In this document: in pieces, positions 34,529 to 45,245 of the stretch
How positions within the stretch are numbered: the first letter of the stretch is position 1
Layout: each line of letters starts with the position of its first letter
Source of the DNA: Streptomyces sp. NBC_00271
GTDB taxonomy: Bacteria; Actinomycetota; Actinomycetes; Streptomycetales; Streptomycetaceae
Direction: 5' to 3'
Assembly (NCBI RefSeq): GCF_036178845.1
Contig: NZ_CP108070.1
Location: 7,378,001-7,442,000 of the forward strand
Length of the DNA: 64,000 nucleotides
Made by a program: the position numbers and the translations under genes
Notes under the pieces: model-generated
What the model was told of the DNA's origin: nothing
The model's database searches: none
What the model saw: the letters and a program-made list of their open reading frames with translations, nothing else

Positions 34529-35392
34529 TCAGCTCCGTGAGCCGCCGAGCGGGCCGGTGCACGCCGACGTCCCGCCGACCTTGGCGCAGGCCTCCGCCCC
34601 GCGAGGGCTCGACGCGGCCAGCATCGGGCTGCTGTAGCCGTCCGAGGGGTCGCCCGGGTAGGCGGCGGACAGCTCGTCCTGGTCCGATCTGATCGAGATC
34701 TCCCGCGCCCCGCCGGTCCTGGTGCGGACCTCCGACCAGACCGTCGCGCACGAGGGGGAGAAACGCAGCAGCACGACCTGCCCGGCGCGCGTGACGGTGC
34801 TCTCCGTACGCGCGTCACGGCCGCAGACCTCGGAGGTCGGGAACTGCCCCTGGCAGCCGTGGCCCCGGCAGAAGGTGCCGGCGGGGGCCACGGGCTGGTC
34901 GGGGTCGAGGACGTCGGTGGCGCCCGCGGTGACCACCACCGTGGCCGCCATCGCCGCGAGGGCGATGGCGGCCCGGTTGGACCCCCGGACGCGCCGGCCC
35001 CGAACCGGCGCGTCCGGAACCGCGGCCTGTGGGACCGGGGCCCCCAGGGGCGGGGTCGCCGCCCTGGACTGGGCCCGGGACGCGGCGTCCCACAGGGAGA
35101 GAAGGGGACCGGGGTCGGTGTCCGCCAGGCGGCCGAGCGACTCGACCGCCGAGCGCGGCGGAAACTGATCACCGCTCAGGTAGCGGTGCCAGGTCGACTT
35201 GCTGAACGGGGTGACGGAGGCCAGCGCGGCCAGACTCAGCCCCGTCCGCTGCTTGAGGCACCGGAGCCGCTCCGTCAGCAGCTGCTCCTCGTCGATGTCC
35301 TCCATTTCAATATGTTCTGTTCCTGTACGTACTGTCTTGCTGTGTTCTGTCTCGTCCAACGAGTCGGGCAGCGGCTGTCTCTTGACCCTCAC
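34529..35392 (-). CDS. XRE-type HTH membrane protein with DUF2690 domain
   Basis: The 287-residue protein has an N-terminal HTH (about residues 35-85; LRCLKQRTGLSLAALASVTP, KSTWHRYLSGDQFPP), one membrane segment (about 142-160), and an external DUF2690 domain (about 165-275) containing paired cysteines (TFCRGHGCQGQ, SEVCGRDAR). This layout suggests a membrane-tethered regulator with an extracytoplasmic sensor. GTG 35392 is chosen because GAGAGGAAG precedes it; ATG 35305, directly before the HTH, is the alternative. Cys-rich DUF2690 domains occur in Streptomyces secreted proteins of unknown role. Confidence 0.78.
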   Translation of the reverse strand: MRVKRQPLPDSLDETEHSKTVRTGTEHIEMEDIDEEQLLTERLRCLKQRTGLSLAALASVTPFSKSTWHRYLSGDQFPPRSAVESLGRLADTDPGPLLSLWDAASRAQSRAATPPLGAPVPQAAVPDAPVRGRRVRGSNRAAIALAAMAATVVVTAGATDVLDPDQPVAPAGTFCRGHGCQGQFPTSEVCGRDARTESTVTRAGQVVLLRFSPSCATVWSEVRTRTGGAREISIRSDQDELSAAYPGDPSDGYSSPMLAASSPRGAEACAKVGGTSACTGPLGGSRS

Positions 35393-35630
35393 GTGGCTCT
35401 TCCTCTCGCTCCCTCGCCCTGCCGGGGTGACCGCCCTGATGTGTTCCCTCGCAAGGTGCCCGGGCACACCCCGATCGCCCGAATGCGAACCGAATATGAA
35501 GGTGAGTTGACCTGCTGTTTCGTCAGGGGAGTGGGGTCGTCGGCTGATCGACTTGTCCTACCGACCGGCGGGGCGGACCGCGCCCCGCCGGCCGGCGCCG
35601 GACGTCAGGAGGCGAGCGGCGAGGTGTTCG

Positions 35631-36146
35631 TCAGCACCAGCGGACGGCGCGGGTGTTGCGGACGTAGTGGGCGGAGACGTAGCCCCGGCCGTGGGCGAGC
35701 TTGTACCAGCGGGAGTTGCCCATGACGGAGGAACCGCTCTTCTTGCAGACGAGAGTCACCACGTGGCCGGCCCGCCGTGAGCCGACGATCCGGTAGCCGG
35801 TACCCGGGCCGGACCGGACGTGCAGACGCATGTGGTGGGTCGTCACCCGGCCCAGGACGTGCCGGGTGAGGTGGTGCCGGGCGTGGTGGCGCGCGTGGGT
35901 GATCGCGTAGTGCTTGTGGTGGTGCCTCGGGGCCAGTGGCAGGGTGTGCGGGGCACGCTGGAGGCCGGGGATCGAGGACTGCGGGGACGCCGGGTACCAG
36001 CTCGACGACGCGACCGGCGAGGATGCGGCGCCCCGGCCGGGAACGTGCGGGGCGGCCGGGGCGGCGGAGGCGACGGCTGTCACCGGGAAGACGGCGACAG
36101 CCGCGATCGCGGCCACCAGCCCGTTGCGCAAAGTGCGACCAATCAT
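35631..36146 (-). CDS. Secreted His-rich SH3-domain protein
   Basis: The 171-residue protein has a signal peptide (about residues 1-28), a Ser/Pro spacer, a remarkable His-rich stretch (about 72-108; HHHKHYAITHARHHARHHL contains nine His), and a C-terminal bacterial SH3 domain (about 105-168; MRLHVRSGPGTGYRIVGS, VTLVCKKSGSSV, WYKLAHGRGYVSAHYV) that would bind wall peptides. GGAGGGAAA precedes ATG 36146. The His cluster could bind metal; this is inference. Confidence 0.82.
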   Translation of the reverse strand: MIGRTLRNGLVAAIAAVAVFPVTAVASAAPAAPHVPGRGAASSPVASSSWYPASPQSSIPGLQRAPHTLPLAPRHHHKHYAITHARHHARHHLTRHVLGRVTTHHMRLHVRSGPGTGYRIVGSRRAGHVVTLVCKKSGSSVMGNSRWYKLAHGRGYVSAHYVRNTRAVRWC

Positions 36147-36517
36147 GGGATTTCCCTCCGAGATGACCTGCGGACCACAGGCTGTGATCCGGTCATGACG
36201 GAGGGTTTCCGGCAAAGCTCACAAAAATGCTGTCCCACTCGTTCCTGGGACGAAGTGGGACAGCATCGGGGCGTGGCGGGACGCGTCCGGGCAGCGAACA
36301 GCCGCCTCAGATGTCCCGGGACGCTACGTGCGGTCGTCTGATTTGTTTGTCGGACGGCACCACTGAGCCCGTCCGGCGTTTGAGGACGAGGCCGTCCAGG
36401 CCGAAGCGGGGTCTGGGGCGGCAGCCCCAGCGGGGTCGAAGGGGCGGAGCCCCTGGTGATGGGACGGGTAGGGGCGGCGGGGGCGAAATCCTCGCCCCCC
36501 CCGCCGCACCGCGGGCG
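36147..36517. repeat. Intergenic region with dispersed repeat
   Basis: The 371 bases between the SH3 gene and the fumarase stop hold no supported gene. The part 36360-36500 is an inverted copy of the element near 22440-22530: GCCCGTCCGGCGTTTGAGGA, followed by GGGGTCTGGGGC and GGCGGAGCCCC stems. Near 36232 the sequence GTGGGACAGCAT duplicates inversely the ATGCTGTCCCAC at 36226, a 12-bp inverted repeat that may terminate transcription. Confidence 0.65.
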
Positions 36518-38188
<1,671 letters not shown>

Positions 38189-38365
38189 TAGCCCATTCCT
38201 CACTCGACAGACAGCGGCATGCCTCCATTGGCAGCGTCCACCAGCGTAGAACCTGGCGCGGACGCTGAGTCTGTGAGGTAAGGCTCAGTTGGCGCGAAGG
38301 GGCGGTTTTCCACAGGTCGGGAGAAGGGGTAGTCGCGATCTATCGCGTTTGGGTACGCTGCTGTC

Positions 38366-39058
38366 GTGGACCTTCAGAAGCGCACCGAAACCCGGGCCTC
38401 CGACGCCGAACTCCGGGCCTCCGACGCCGACCGTGACCGGATCGCCGACATTCTGCGCGATGCCCTCGCCGAGGGGCGCCTCACCGCCGACGAGCACGCC
38501 GAGCGGATCGAGGGGGTGCTGGCCACGAAGACGGTGGGAGAGCTCGACCGGTTCGTCCAGGACCTGCCCGCCGCGCGCGCGGGCCGCGCGACCCCCGCGT
38601 ACACGTCCGTGCCCAACCGCCCCCAGCCGGGCGGCATCCCGGCGGAGGCCGACGAGAACGTGGTGGCGGTGTTCAGCGCCGCCGTGCGCAAGGGCCGCTG
38701 GCGCGCCGGGCGCCGTATCCACGCGTACGCCGTTTTCGGCTCGGTCGACATCGACCTCAGCGAGGCGATCTTCGAGTACCAACAGGTCGTGATCAAGGCG
38801 ATTTCGGTCTTCGGCAACGTCGAGATCAAGGTCCCGGAGAACGTCTCGCTGCGCGGCAGCGGCGGCGGCGTCCTCGGCAACTTCGAGACGCACACCACGG
38901 ACGGGGGCGACCCCGACGCCCCCGTGGTCTACGTCGAAGGCTTCGCGGTGCTGGGGAACATCGAGGCGCGGCCCAAGCGCGGCAAGCTCGTCGCCGACAT
39001 CCTCGACCGCACGATGGACCGCGTGGACAGGACTTTGCGCAAGCACCTCGACCGTTGA
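38366..39058 (+). CDS. DUF1707/LiaF-like domain protein
   Basis: The 230-residue protein has an N-terminal DUF1707 (SHOCT-like) domain (about 12-65; ELRASDADRDRIADILRDAL, EGRLTADEHAERIEGVLATK) and a C-terminal beta-rich LiaF-like cell-wall-stress domain (about 95-215; YAVFGSVDIDLSEAIFEY, FGNVEIKVPENVSL). No membrane segment is present. Function is unknown; related LiaF-type proteins modulate envelope-stress signalling. TACGCT lies 6 bases before GTG 38366, a leaderless pattern. Confidence 0.87.
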   Translation: MDLQKRTETRASDAELRASDADRDRIADILRDALAEGRLTADEHAERIEGVLATKTVGELDRFVQDLPAARAGRATPAYTSVPNRPQPGGIPAEADENVVAVFSAAVRKGRWRAGRRIHAYAVFGSVDIDLSEAIFEYQQVVIKAISVFGNVEIKVPENVSLRGSGGGVLGNFETHTTDGGDPDAPVVYVEGFAVLGNIEARPKRGKLVADILDRTMDRVDRTLRKHLDR

Positions 39059-39257
39059 CGCCTGTGAACGCGACGGCGCGCGGGGCGCATTGGTCCACTC
39101 ACCCGCGCCCCGTTTCGAACGACCGGCTCCGCTCTCGGGAACTCAGTGCATAGGCGCGCGCACAGCGGGTAGGGCTTGCTGCATCGCCTCTTGGAGGGCG
39201 CTGTGGGACTTCCCGCGGTGCCCGGCACGCCCGCGAAGCCGTCGTCAGGAGTAGACC

Positions 39258-39629
39258 GTGCTGCAACCGCCGCATCAGTCCCTGCAGGTAGCTGCCGTTC
39301 CGGCCCAGCGGGCGCCAGTGGGGGACAGGGATCAGGAAGCCCCATGGCACACGGAGGCGGTGTGCCGCAGGGACGAGGCCGGCCTGTTCTTCGCGCCCTC
39401 CAAGGAACCCACGGCGGCCCGGCTGTCCCGCGAGGAGGCGGCGAAGCGCGTCTGCGCCCGCTGTCCCGTGATGGTCGAGTGCCGCGAACACGCGCTGCTG
39501 CAACCCGAGCCGTACGGAGTGTGGGGCGGCCTCACCGCCGCCGAGCGCCGCGTGGTGCTCGCCCGGCGCCGCCGCCGCGACCTGGAACTCAAGAAGGCCG
39601 CCCGCGGCACGATAGCCGCAGCCGGCTGA
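39258..39629 (+). CDS. wblI: WhiB-family transcription factor (WblI-like)
   Basis: The 123-residue protein has the four WhiB cysteines (TEAVCRRDEAGLFF, then RVCARCPVMVECREHAL) that bind a [4Fe-4S] or [2Fe-2S] cluster, followed by the turn GVWGGLTAAERR and a basic C-terminus (RRRRRDLELKK) for DNA contact. WhiB proteins bind sigma factor region 4. The assignment as WblI rests on gene order (fumarase - DUF1707 - wbl - glpX) as I recall it for S. coelicolor. GTG 39258 is preceded by AGGAG. Confidence 0.85.
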   Translation: MLQPPHQSLQVAAVPAQRAPVGDRDQEAPWHTEAVCRRDEAGLFFAPSKEPTAARLSREEAAKRVCARCPVMVECREHALLQPEPYGVWGGLTAAERRVVLARRRRRDLELKKAARGTIAAAG

Positions 39630-39641
39630 CCGCACGTACGC

Positions 39642-39678
39642 CAAAGGGGCCGCCCTCCGCACAGGGCAGGCCCCTTTG
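39642..39678. terminator. Terminator between wblI and glpX
   Basis: CAAAGGGGCC and GGCCCCTTTG (10 bp) enclose an inner GCCCT/AGGGC stem; placed between convergent genes, probably bidirectional. A partial copy of the dispersed GGGGCGCGGGG repeat follows at about 39693. Confidence 0.75.
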
Positions 39679-39810
39679 CACGTGCCCCGTAAGGGGCGCG
39701 GGGCTGTGACATTTGCGGCTCCGCCGCGTGGGCGCGACCGGCCACGACGCACCCGCGGTGACCCGCAACCCGCAGTTCCCCGGCACTCCCGGCGGAGCGC
39801 CCCCGCGGAG

Positions 39811-40845
39811 CTACTTGGCGCGGTCGAAGTCGATCGCGCTGTACGCCCGCAACTTGCTCAGCCGATGCTCCGACCGAATCTGGCGCACCGTACCCGACTT
39901 GGACCGCATCACGATCGACTCGGTGGTCGCGGTCTCCGCCCGGTACCGCACCCCGCGCAGCAGTTCCCCGTCCGTGATCCCGGTGGCGACGAAGAACACG
40001 TTCTCGCCGGAGACCAGGTCGTCGGTGAGCAGCACACGGTCGAGGTCGTGCCCGGCGTCCAGCGCCCGCTGTCGCTCCGCGTCGTCCTTGGGCCACAACT
40101 TGCCCTGGATGGTGCCGCCCAGGCACTTCACGGCGCAGGCGGAGATGATGCCTTCGGGCGTACCGCCGACGCCGAGGAGCAGGTCGATGCCCGTGCCCTC
40201 GCGCAGCGCGAGGATCGAGCCCGCGACGTCGCCGTCGGAGATCAGCTTGATCCGGGCGCCGGTCTCGCGGATCTCCTTGATGATCCCCTCGTGGCGCGGC
40301 CGGTCGAGGATCACGACGGTGACGTCCTCGGGCGAGGACTTCTTGGCCTTGGCGACCCGGCGGATGTTCACCGAGACGGGCGCGTTGATGTCGACGAAGT
40401 CGGCGGCCTCCGGCCCGGTGACCAGCTTGTCCATGTAGAAGACCGCGGACGGGTCGAACATGGTGCCGCGGTCGGCGGCGGCCAGCACCGCGATCGCGTT
40501 CTCCATGCCCTTGGCGGTGAGCGTGGTTCCGTCGATCGGGTCGACGGCGATGTCGCACTCGGGACCGGTCCCGTCGCCCACGCGCTCCCCGTTGAAGAGC
40601 ATCGGGGCCTCGTCCTTCTCGCCTTCACCGATGACGACGACGCCGTTCATCGAGACGGTTGAGACAAGGGTCCGCATGGCCCGGACGGCGGCGCCGTCGG
40701 CGCCGATCTTGTCGCCGCGGCCTACCCAGCGGCCCGCGGCCATCGCGGCGGCTTCGGTGACCCGGACCAGTTCCAGGGCGAGATTTCGGTCGGGGGCCTC
40801 GGAAGGGACCTCGAGTTCGGACGGCAGCTGATGATTCTCGGTCAT
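39811..40845 (-). CDS. glpX: Class II fructose-1,6-bisphosphatase GlpX
   Basis: The 344-residue metal-dependent phosphatase converts fructose 1,6-bisphosphate to fructose 6-phosphate in gluconeogenesis. The inositol-phosphatase-superfamily motif [12 protein letters not shown] and upstream [14 protein letters not shown] bind the metals, and [21 protein letters not shown] is a GlpX block. Actinobacteria commonly use GlpX as the main FBPase. It is monocistronic and divergent from the DUF4245 gene. Confidence 0.95.
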   Translation of the reverse strand: MTENHQLPSELEVPSEAPDRNLALELVRVTEAAAMAAGRWVGRGDKIGADGAAVRAMRTLVSTVSMNGVVVIGEGEKDEAPMLFNGERVGDGTGPECDIAVDPIDGTTLTAKGMENAIAVLAAADRGTMFDPSAVFYMDKLVTGPEAADFVDINAPVSVNIRRVAKAKKSSPEDVTVVILDRPRHEGIIKEIRETGARIKLISDGDVAGSILALREGTGIDLLLGVGGTPEGIISACAVKCLGGTIQGKLWPKDDAERQRALDAGHDLDRVLLTDDLVSGENVFFVATGITDGELLRGVRYRAETATTESIVMRSKSGTVRQIRSEHRLSKLRAYSAIDFDRAK

Positions 40846-40970
40846 CGAGACGCACCTTTCTGATACGACGACGGCCGGATGAGGGTGTCCCTCGACTCTA
40901 TCGTCAGGCTGACAAAATGAGCAGGGGGCCCCACGGATGAGCAGGCCAGGGCACCTGCGACGATAGGGGC

Positions 40971-41489
40971 GTGGCAGGTACGAAAGGCAAGCAGAGCGTC
41001 CGGGACATGCTCCTCTCCCTGGGTCTGATCGGGCTCATGGCAGGCGTGATCTACATCTTCATCCCGCACGACGACTCCGCGCCTCCTCTCAAGCGCGTCG
41101 ACTACCGCGTCGAGCTGCTCACGGCGCGCCGCGCGGCGTCGTATCCCGTGGCGGCACCCGTGGGTCTGCCGACGGCGTGGAAGGCGACCTCGGTGCGCTA
41201 CGACGGCACCGAGTTCGATGCCTGGCACCTGGGCTTCCACGACCCCGACGGTCAGTACGTGGCGGTCGAGCAGTCGACTCAGCCTGCGGCCGCCTTCGTC
41301 GACTCGGCCAGCCAGGGCGCCAAGGAGACGAAGGCCACCCAGCGGATCGGTGACGCGACGTGGCAGCGGTACGAGGGCGACAAGTACGACGCCCTCGTGC
41401 TCAAGGCCAAGGGGGCGACCACCGTGGTGACCGGGACGGCGTCGTTCGGGCAGCTGACGAAGATGGCGGAGGCGCTGAAGACGTCGTGA
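40971..41489 (+). CDS. DUF4245 membrane-anchored protein
   Basis: The 172-residue protein has one N-terminal membrane anchor (about residues 14-34; [18 protein letters not shown]) and an external DUF4245 domain (about 40-170; [54 protein letters not shown]). Function unknown. GACGAT ends 6 bases before GTG 40971, so it may be leaderless. The final codons and stop are part of a tandem repeat that runs on downstream. Confidence 0.86.
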   Translation: MAGTKGKQSVRDMLLSLGLIGLMAGVIYIFIPHDDSAPPLKRVDYRVELLTARRAASYPVAAPVGLPTAWKATSVRYDGTEFDAWHLGFHDPDGQYVAVEQSTQPAAAFVDSASQGAKETKATQRIGDATWQRYEGDKYDALVLKAKGATTVVTGTASFGQLTKMAEALKTS

Positions 41490-41543
41490 CGTCGTGACGT
41501 CGTGACGCTGTGACGCTGTGACGTCGTAATGCTGTGACGTCGT
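41480..41543. repeat. Octamer tandem repeat across the DUF4245 stop codon
   Basis: Eight units of GACGTCGT (variants GACGCTGT, AATGCTGT) run head to tail. The first unit supplies the last coding bases and, with the second, the TGA stop of the DUF4245 gene. Confidence 0.85.
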
Positions 41544-41576
41544 GATGCGTCGCGTAATACGTCCGTGTACGCGCAT

Positions 41577-41614
41577 GAGAAGGGCCCCCGGCGCCATTGC
41601 CGGGGGCCCTTCTC
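41577..41614. terminator. Strong bidirectional terminator
   Basis: Perfect 16-bp arms GAGAAGGGCCCCCGGC and GCCGGGGGCCCTTCTC with a 6-base loop, extended by outer GCGCATGA/TCATGCGC pairing, between convergent genes. Confidence 0.85.
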
Positions 41615-41651
41615 GTCTCATGCGCGTACGCGCCGGGGCGTACGCGGGGGC

Positions 41652-42242
41652 TCAGACGGTCGTGATGACCTGGTCGAACTCGAGGCGCGGGGAGCGCGGG
41701 AACCAGGCGTCCTCGCCCGGCTTGCCGATGTTGATGACCATCAGCGGGGTGTGGTCGTCGTCCAGGAACTCCTTCTGGACGCCCGCGAAGTCGAGACCGG
41801 TCATCGGGCCGGCGGCGAGGCCGGCGGCGCGGACGCCGATGATGAAGTACGCGGCCTGCAGGGCGGCGTTCAGCGAGGCGGCACCCTCACGGGCCGGGCG
41901 CTCGGCGAAGAAGAGGTCCTTGGCCTGCGGGAAGTGCGGGAACAGGGTGGGGAGCTCCTCGTGGAACTCGTTGTCCGCGGAGAGGATCGCGACCAGCGGG
42001 GCGGTGGCGGTCTTGGGCTGGTTGCCCTCGGCCATGTGCTGCACCAGGCGCTCGCGGGCCTCGGCGGAGCGGACCAGGGTGATGCGCAGGGGCGACTGGT
42101 TGAAGGCGGTCGGGCCGTACTTGACCAGGTCGTAGATCGCCTGCACCTGCTCGTCGGTCACCGGCTCGTCGGTGAACGTGTTGGCGGTACGGGCCTCGCG
42201 GAACAGCAGGTCCTGGGCGGCGGGGTCAAGAACGAGAGACAT
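41652..42242 (-). CDS. Malonic semialdehyde reductase/nitroreductase-family protein
   Basis: The 196-residue FMN-dependent nitroreductase-fold protein resembles RutE-type enzymes: RTANTFTDEPVTDEQVQAIY, KYGPTAFNQSPLRITLVRSAEARERL, and the C-terminal IGKPGEDAWFPRSPRLEFDQVI. RutE-like members reduce malonic semialdehyde; others reduce quinones or nitro compounds, so the substrate is open. An inverted repeat at 42312-42327 lies in its promoter region. Confidence 0.87.
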   Translation of the reverse strand: MSLVLDPAAQDLLFREARTANTFTDEPVTDEQVQAIYDLVKYGPTAFNQSPLRITLVRSAEARERLVQHMAEGNQPKTATAPLVAILSADNEFHEELPTLFPHFPQAKDLFFAERPAREGAASLNAALQAAYFIIGVRAAGLAAGPMTGLDFAGVQKEFLDDDHTPLMVINIGKPGEDAWFPRSPRLEFDQVITTV

Positions 42243-42311
42243 CAGAAACCTTCTCGGGATGTGCGGTGGATCCGGGGGGATCGGCTGGCGATGTCGACAG
42301 TACGGGGAGGA

Positions 42312-42327
42312 GGTTTAAGGTTCAACC
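42312..42327. promoter_or_regulatory. Putative operator of the nitroreductase gene
   Basis: GGTTTAAGGTTCAACC is an inverted repeat (one mismatch) 70 bases upstream of the nitroreductase start. Read leftward it contains TTGAAC, a possible -35. The regulator is unknown and not encoded next to it. Confidence 0.4.
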
Positions 42328-42427
42328 AAAAACGGGGTGAGGTGATCCGCTTCACAGGGAGTGAGAGGGAGCGAGGGGGAACGAGATCGCTCCCGGGCGC
42401 CAGACCGGGGTTCCGGGGAAACGACGA

Positions 42428-42456
42428 GGCCGCCGTCACCGAGCGGGACGGCGGCC
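42428..42456. terminator. Terminator downstream of xseB
   Basis: Perfect 10-bp arms GGCCGCCGTC and GACGGCGGCC with a 9-base loop, 70 bases beyond the xseB stop on the minus strand. Confidence 0.5.
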
Positions 42457-42528
42457 GGGTGTCGCCGGGGCGTCACTGGGGATGTCGCCGGGTGTCACCG
42501 GCTGCGGAAGGGAGCGAACGTCATGACG

Positions 42529-42786
42529 TCACTCGGAGTCGCGGCCCCCGTCTCCGTGCCCGTCTCCGTCCCCGCTCTCCGACTCCTCCTCGGCCAGCGC
42601 CGCGTCCAGGCGGGCCCGAGCGCCCTCCAGCCAGCGGCGGCAGACCTTCGCCAGCTCCTCGCCCCGCTCCCAGAGCGCCAGTGACTCCTCGAGCGTCGTG
42701 CCGCCCGCCTCCAGTCGGCGTACGACCTCGATCAGCTCGTCCCGCGCCTGCTCGTACCCGAGCGCCTCGTCCACCTTGCTGGTCAT
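42529..42786 (-). CDS. xseB: Exodeoxyribonuclease VII small subunit
   Basis: The 85-residue protein shows the XseB core [41 protein letters not shown] and [16 protein letters not shown], followed by an acidic Gly/Asp tail. It partners XseA in the nuclease that degrades single-stranded DNA. The gene follows xseA by 9 bases. Confidence 0.93.
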   Translation of the reverse strand: MTSKVDEALGYEQARDELIEVVRRLEAGGTTLEESLALWERGEELAKVCRRWLEGARARLDAALAEEESESGDGDGHGDGGRDSE

Positions 42787-42795
42787 GCGCCCACC

Positions 42796-44004
42796 CTATG
42801 CATCGACTCGTACCGTGAATTCACCCTCGGCGACCCGCGCCCGCAGCGCCTCGCCCGCCGCGACCTCGTCGGGGTCCCGGACCACATGACCGTCGGCCTT
42901 CTGGAGCACCGCGTACCCCCGTTGCAGGGTCGCGGCGGGGGAGAGGGCCACCACGCGCGCGTGGGTGTGCGTCAGCTCCGAGTCGGCGCGGTCGAGCAGA
43001 TGCCCGAGCGTGCGCCGCCCGCGGTCCAGCAGCGCGGTGACCTGGTCGGCGCGCTCGTCGACCATCCGGTGCGGATCCTCTATCGAGGGCCGGGCCAGCG
43101 CGTGCGCGAGCCCGCGCTCCTCCCGGTCGATGAAGGACTGGACGCTCCGCCGCGCCCGGTCCCGCAGGAACCGCACCCGCTCGTACTCCTCCCCGACGTC
43201 CGGCACGACCTTCTTGGCCGCGTCCGTCGGCGTGGACGCGCGCAGGTCGGCCACGAAGTCCAGCAACGGGTTGTCGGGCTCGTGCCCGATGGCCGACACG
43301 ACCGGCGTACGACAGGCCGCGACCGCCCGTACGAGCTGCTCGTCCGAGAACGGCAGCAGGTCTTCCACGCTGCCGCCGCCGCGCGCCACGATGATCACGT
43401 CCACGGTGTCGAGCGCGTCCAGCTCCTTCACGGCCTGCACGACCTGCGGCACCGCGTGCACCCCCTGCACGGGGACGTTGCGCACCTCGAAGCGGACGGC
43501 CGGCCAGCGGTGCCGCGCGTTCTCCAGCACGTCCCGCTCGGCCGCGGACGCCCGCCCACATACCAGCCCGATGAGCTGCGGCAGGAACGGCAGGGCCTTC
43601 TTGCGATCGGCCGCGAACAGCCCCTCGCTCGCCAGGGACTTCTTCAACTGCTCGAGTCGCGCGAGGAGTTCCCCCACGCCGACCGGTTTGATCTCGGTGG
43701 CCCGCAGCGACAGCTGCCCGCGCGGCGCGTACCACTCGGGCTTCGCCAGGACGACGACGCGGGCACCCTCGCTCACCACGTCCGCCACCGCCTCGAACAC
43801 CTGCCGATAGCAGGTGACGCTCACCGAGATGTCGTACGACGGGTCGCGCAGGGTCAGGAAGACGACGCCCGCGCCGGGGCGCCGCGACAACTGGGTGATC
43901 TGTCCCTCGACCCACACCGCGCCGAGCCGGTCGATCCAGCCTCCGATGAGCCGCGACACCTCGCCGACGGGCAGTGGGGCGTCCGCGGACGTGTTGAGAG
44001 CCAT
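42796..44004 (-). CDS. xseA: Exodeoxyribonuclease VII large subunit
   Basis: The 402-residue protein has an N-terminal OB-fold (about residues 10-110; [20 protein letters not shown]) and the exonuclease domain (about 125-330; [59 protein letters not shown]) followed by a helical region. It degrades single-stranded DNA to oligonucleotides together with XseB. ATG 44004 ([18 protein letters not shown]) is the standard start; the much longer open frame upstream overlaps ispH and is spurious. Confidence 0.94.
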   Translation of the reverse strand: MALNTSADAPLPVGEVSRLIGGWIDRLGAVWVEGQITQLSRRPGAGVVFLTLRDPSYDISVSVTCYRQVFEAVADVVSEGARVVVLAKPEWYAPRGQLSLRATEIKPVGVGELLARLEQLKKSLASEGLFAADRKKALPFLPQLIGLVCGRASAAERDVLENARHRWPAVRFEVRNVPVQGVHAVPQVVQAVKELDALDTVDVIIVARGGGSVEDLLPFSDEQLVRAVAACRTPVVSAIGHEPDNPLLDFVADLRASTPTDAAKKVVPDVGEEYERVRFLRDRARRSVQSFIDREERGLAHALARPSIEDPHRMVDERADQVTALLDRGRRTLGHLLDRADSELTHTHARVVALSPAATLQRGYAVLQKADGHVVRDPDEVAAGEALRARVAEGEFTVRVDA

Positions 44005-44165
44005 GCGCCCGAGAGTAACGGCCCCCACTGACACAGTGCCGGTACCCGGCACCGGTCTCGTCGGCCGCTCCGGCGGTGGTCTGCGTGTCGGGCATCGTGC
44101 CTCCCGAGGGTCGCGTCCCGCCCACCCCGTCCGGCTCCCCCTCGGTCTCCCCAAGGAGGCGATCT

Positions 44166-44192
44166 TTGACGCGTCGGGCGCGGCCTTACGAT
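44166..44192 (+). promoter_or_regulatory. Probable leaderless promoter of ispH
   Basis: TTGACG (44166) and TACGAT (44187-44192) resemble -35 and -10 elements with a short 15-base spacer. TACGAT ends 7 bases before ATG 44200, so transcription would begin at or near the start codon. Confidence 0.45.
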
Positions 44193-44199
44193 GGGTGCC

Positions 44200-45216
44200 A
44201 TGACTGCTTCGCCTGGCCGCCGTGTCCTGCTCGCCGCCCCCCGTGGCTACTGCGCGGGCGTGGACCGCGCCGTGATCGCCGTCGAGAAGGCCCTTGAGCA
44301 GTACGGGGCCCCGATCTATGTCCGCCACGAGATCGTCCACAACAAGTACGTCGTGCAGACCCTGGAGAAGAAGGGCGCGATCTTCGTCGAGCAGACGGCC
44401 GAGGTCCCCGAGGGGTCCATCGTCATGTTCTCGGCGCACGGCGTCGCCCCGGTCGTCCACGACGAGGCCGCGGCCGGCAAGCTCGCCACCATCGACGCGA
44501 CCTGCCCGCTGGTCACCAAGGTGCACAAGGAAGCCGTCCGGTTCGCGAACGAGGACTTCGACATCCTGCTGATCGGCCACGAGGGCCACGAGGAGGTCAT
44601 CGGCACCTCCGGCGAGGCGCCCGACCACATCACCCTCGTGGACGGTCCCGAGGACGTCGCCAAGGTCGAGGTCCGCGACCCGTCCAAGGTCGTCTGGCTC
44701 TCCCAGACCACGCTGTCGGTCGACGAGACGATGGAGACGGTCGACGCGCTGAAGGAGAAGTTCCCGCAGCTCATCTCCCCGCCCAGCGACGACATCTGCT
44801 ACGCCACGCAGAACCGCCAGCTGGCCGTGAAGCGGATGGGAGAGGAAGCCGACCTGGTCATCGTGGTCGGTTCGCGCAACTCCTCCAACTCCGTGCGTCT
44901 CGTCGAGGTCGCCAAGCTCGCGGGGGCGCGGGCGGCGTACCTCGTGGACTTCGCCGACGAGATCGAGGAGGGCTGGCTGGAGGGTGTGACGACGGTCGGT
45001 GTCACCTCGGGCGCCTCCGTCCCGGAGGTCCTGGTCGAGCAGGTCCTGGAGTGGCTCTCCGCCCGTGGCTTCGAGGACGTCGAGATCGTCAAGGCCGCGG
45101 AGGAGTCCATCACCTTCTCGCTGCCCAAGGAGCTGCGCCGCGATCTGCGCGCGGAGGCGGCGGCGCTCGTGGAGCAGCGTACGGCGGCCGGTTCTTCCGC
45201 CCCCTCCGAGAAGTGA
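44200..45216 (+). CDS. ispH: 4-hydroxy-3-methylbut-2-enyl diphosphate reductase
   Basis: The 338-residue [4Fe-4S] enzyme makes isopentenyl and dimethylallyl diphosphate in the last step of the MEP pathway. The three cluster cysteines are in [24 protein letters not shown] and [11 protein letters not shown], with substrate motif [15 protein letters not shown] 44200 was chosen from the -10-like TACGAT 7 bases upstream; an ATG at 44191 falls within that element. Confidence 0.95.
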   Translation: MTASPGRRVLLAAPRGYCAGVDRAVIAVEKALEQYGAPIYVRHEIVHNKYVVQTLEKKGAIFVEQTAEVPEGSIVMFSAHGVAPVVHDEAAAGKLATIDATCPLVTKVHKEAVRFANEDFDILLIGHEGHEEVIGTSGEAPDHITLVDGPEDVAKVEVRDPSKVVWLSQTTLSVDETMETVDALKEKFPQLISPPSDDICYATQNRQLAVKRMGEEADLVIVVGSRNSSNSVRLVEVAKLAGARAAYLVDFADEIEEGWLEGVTTVGVTSGASVPEVLVEQVLEWLSARGFEDVEIVKAAEESITFSLPKELRRDLRAEAAALVEQRTAAGSSAPSEK

Positions 45217-45245
45217 CTGTCTGTCGTACGACGTAGCGTGGGGCC

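Noticed and set aside
41480..41543. CRISPR-like array
   Set aside because: The units are contiguous octamers without spacers and no cas gene is present.
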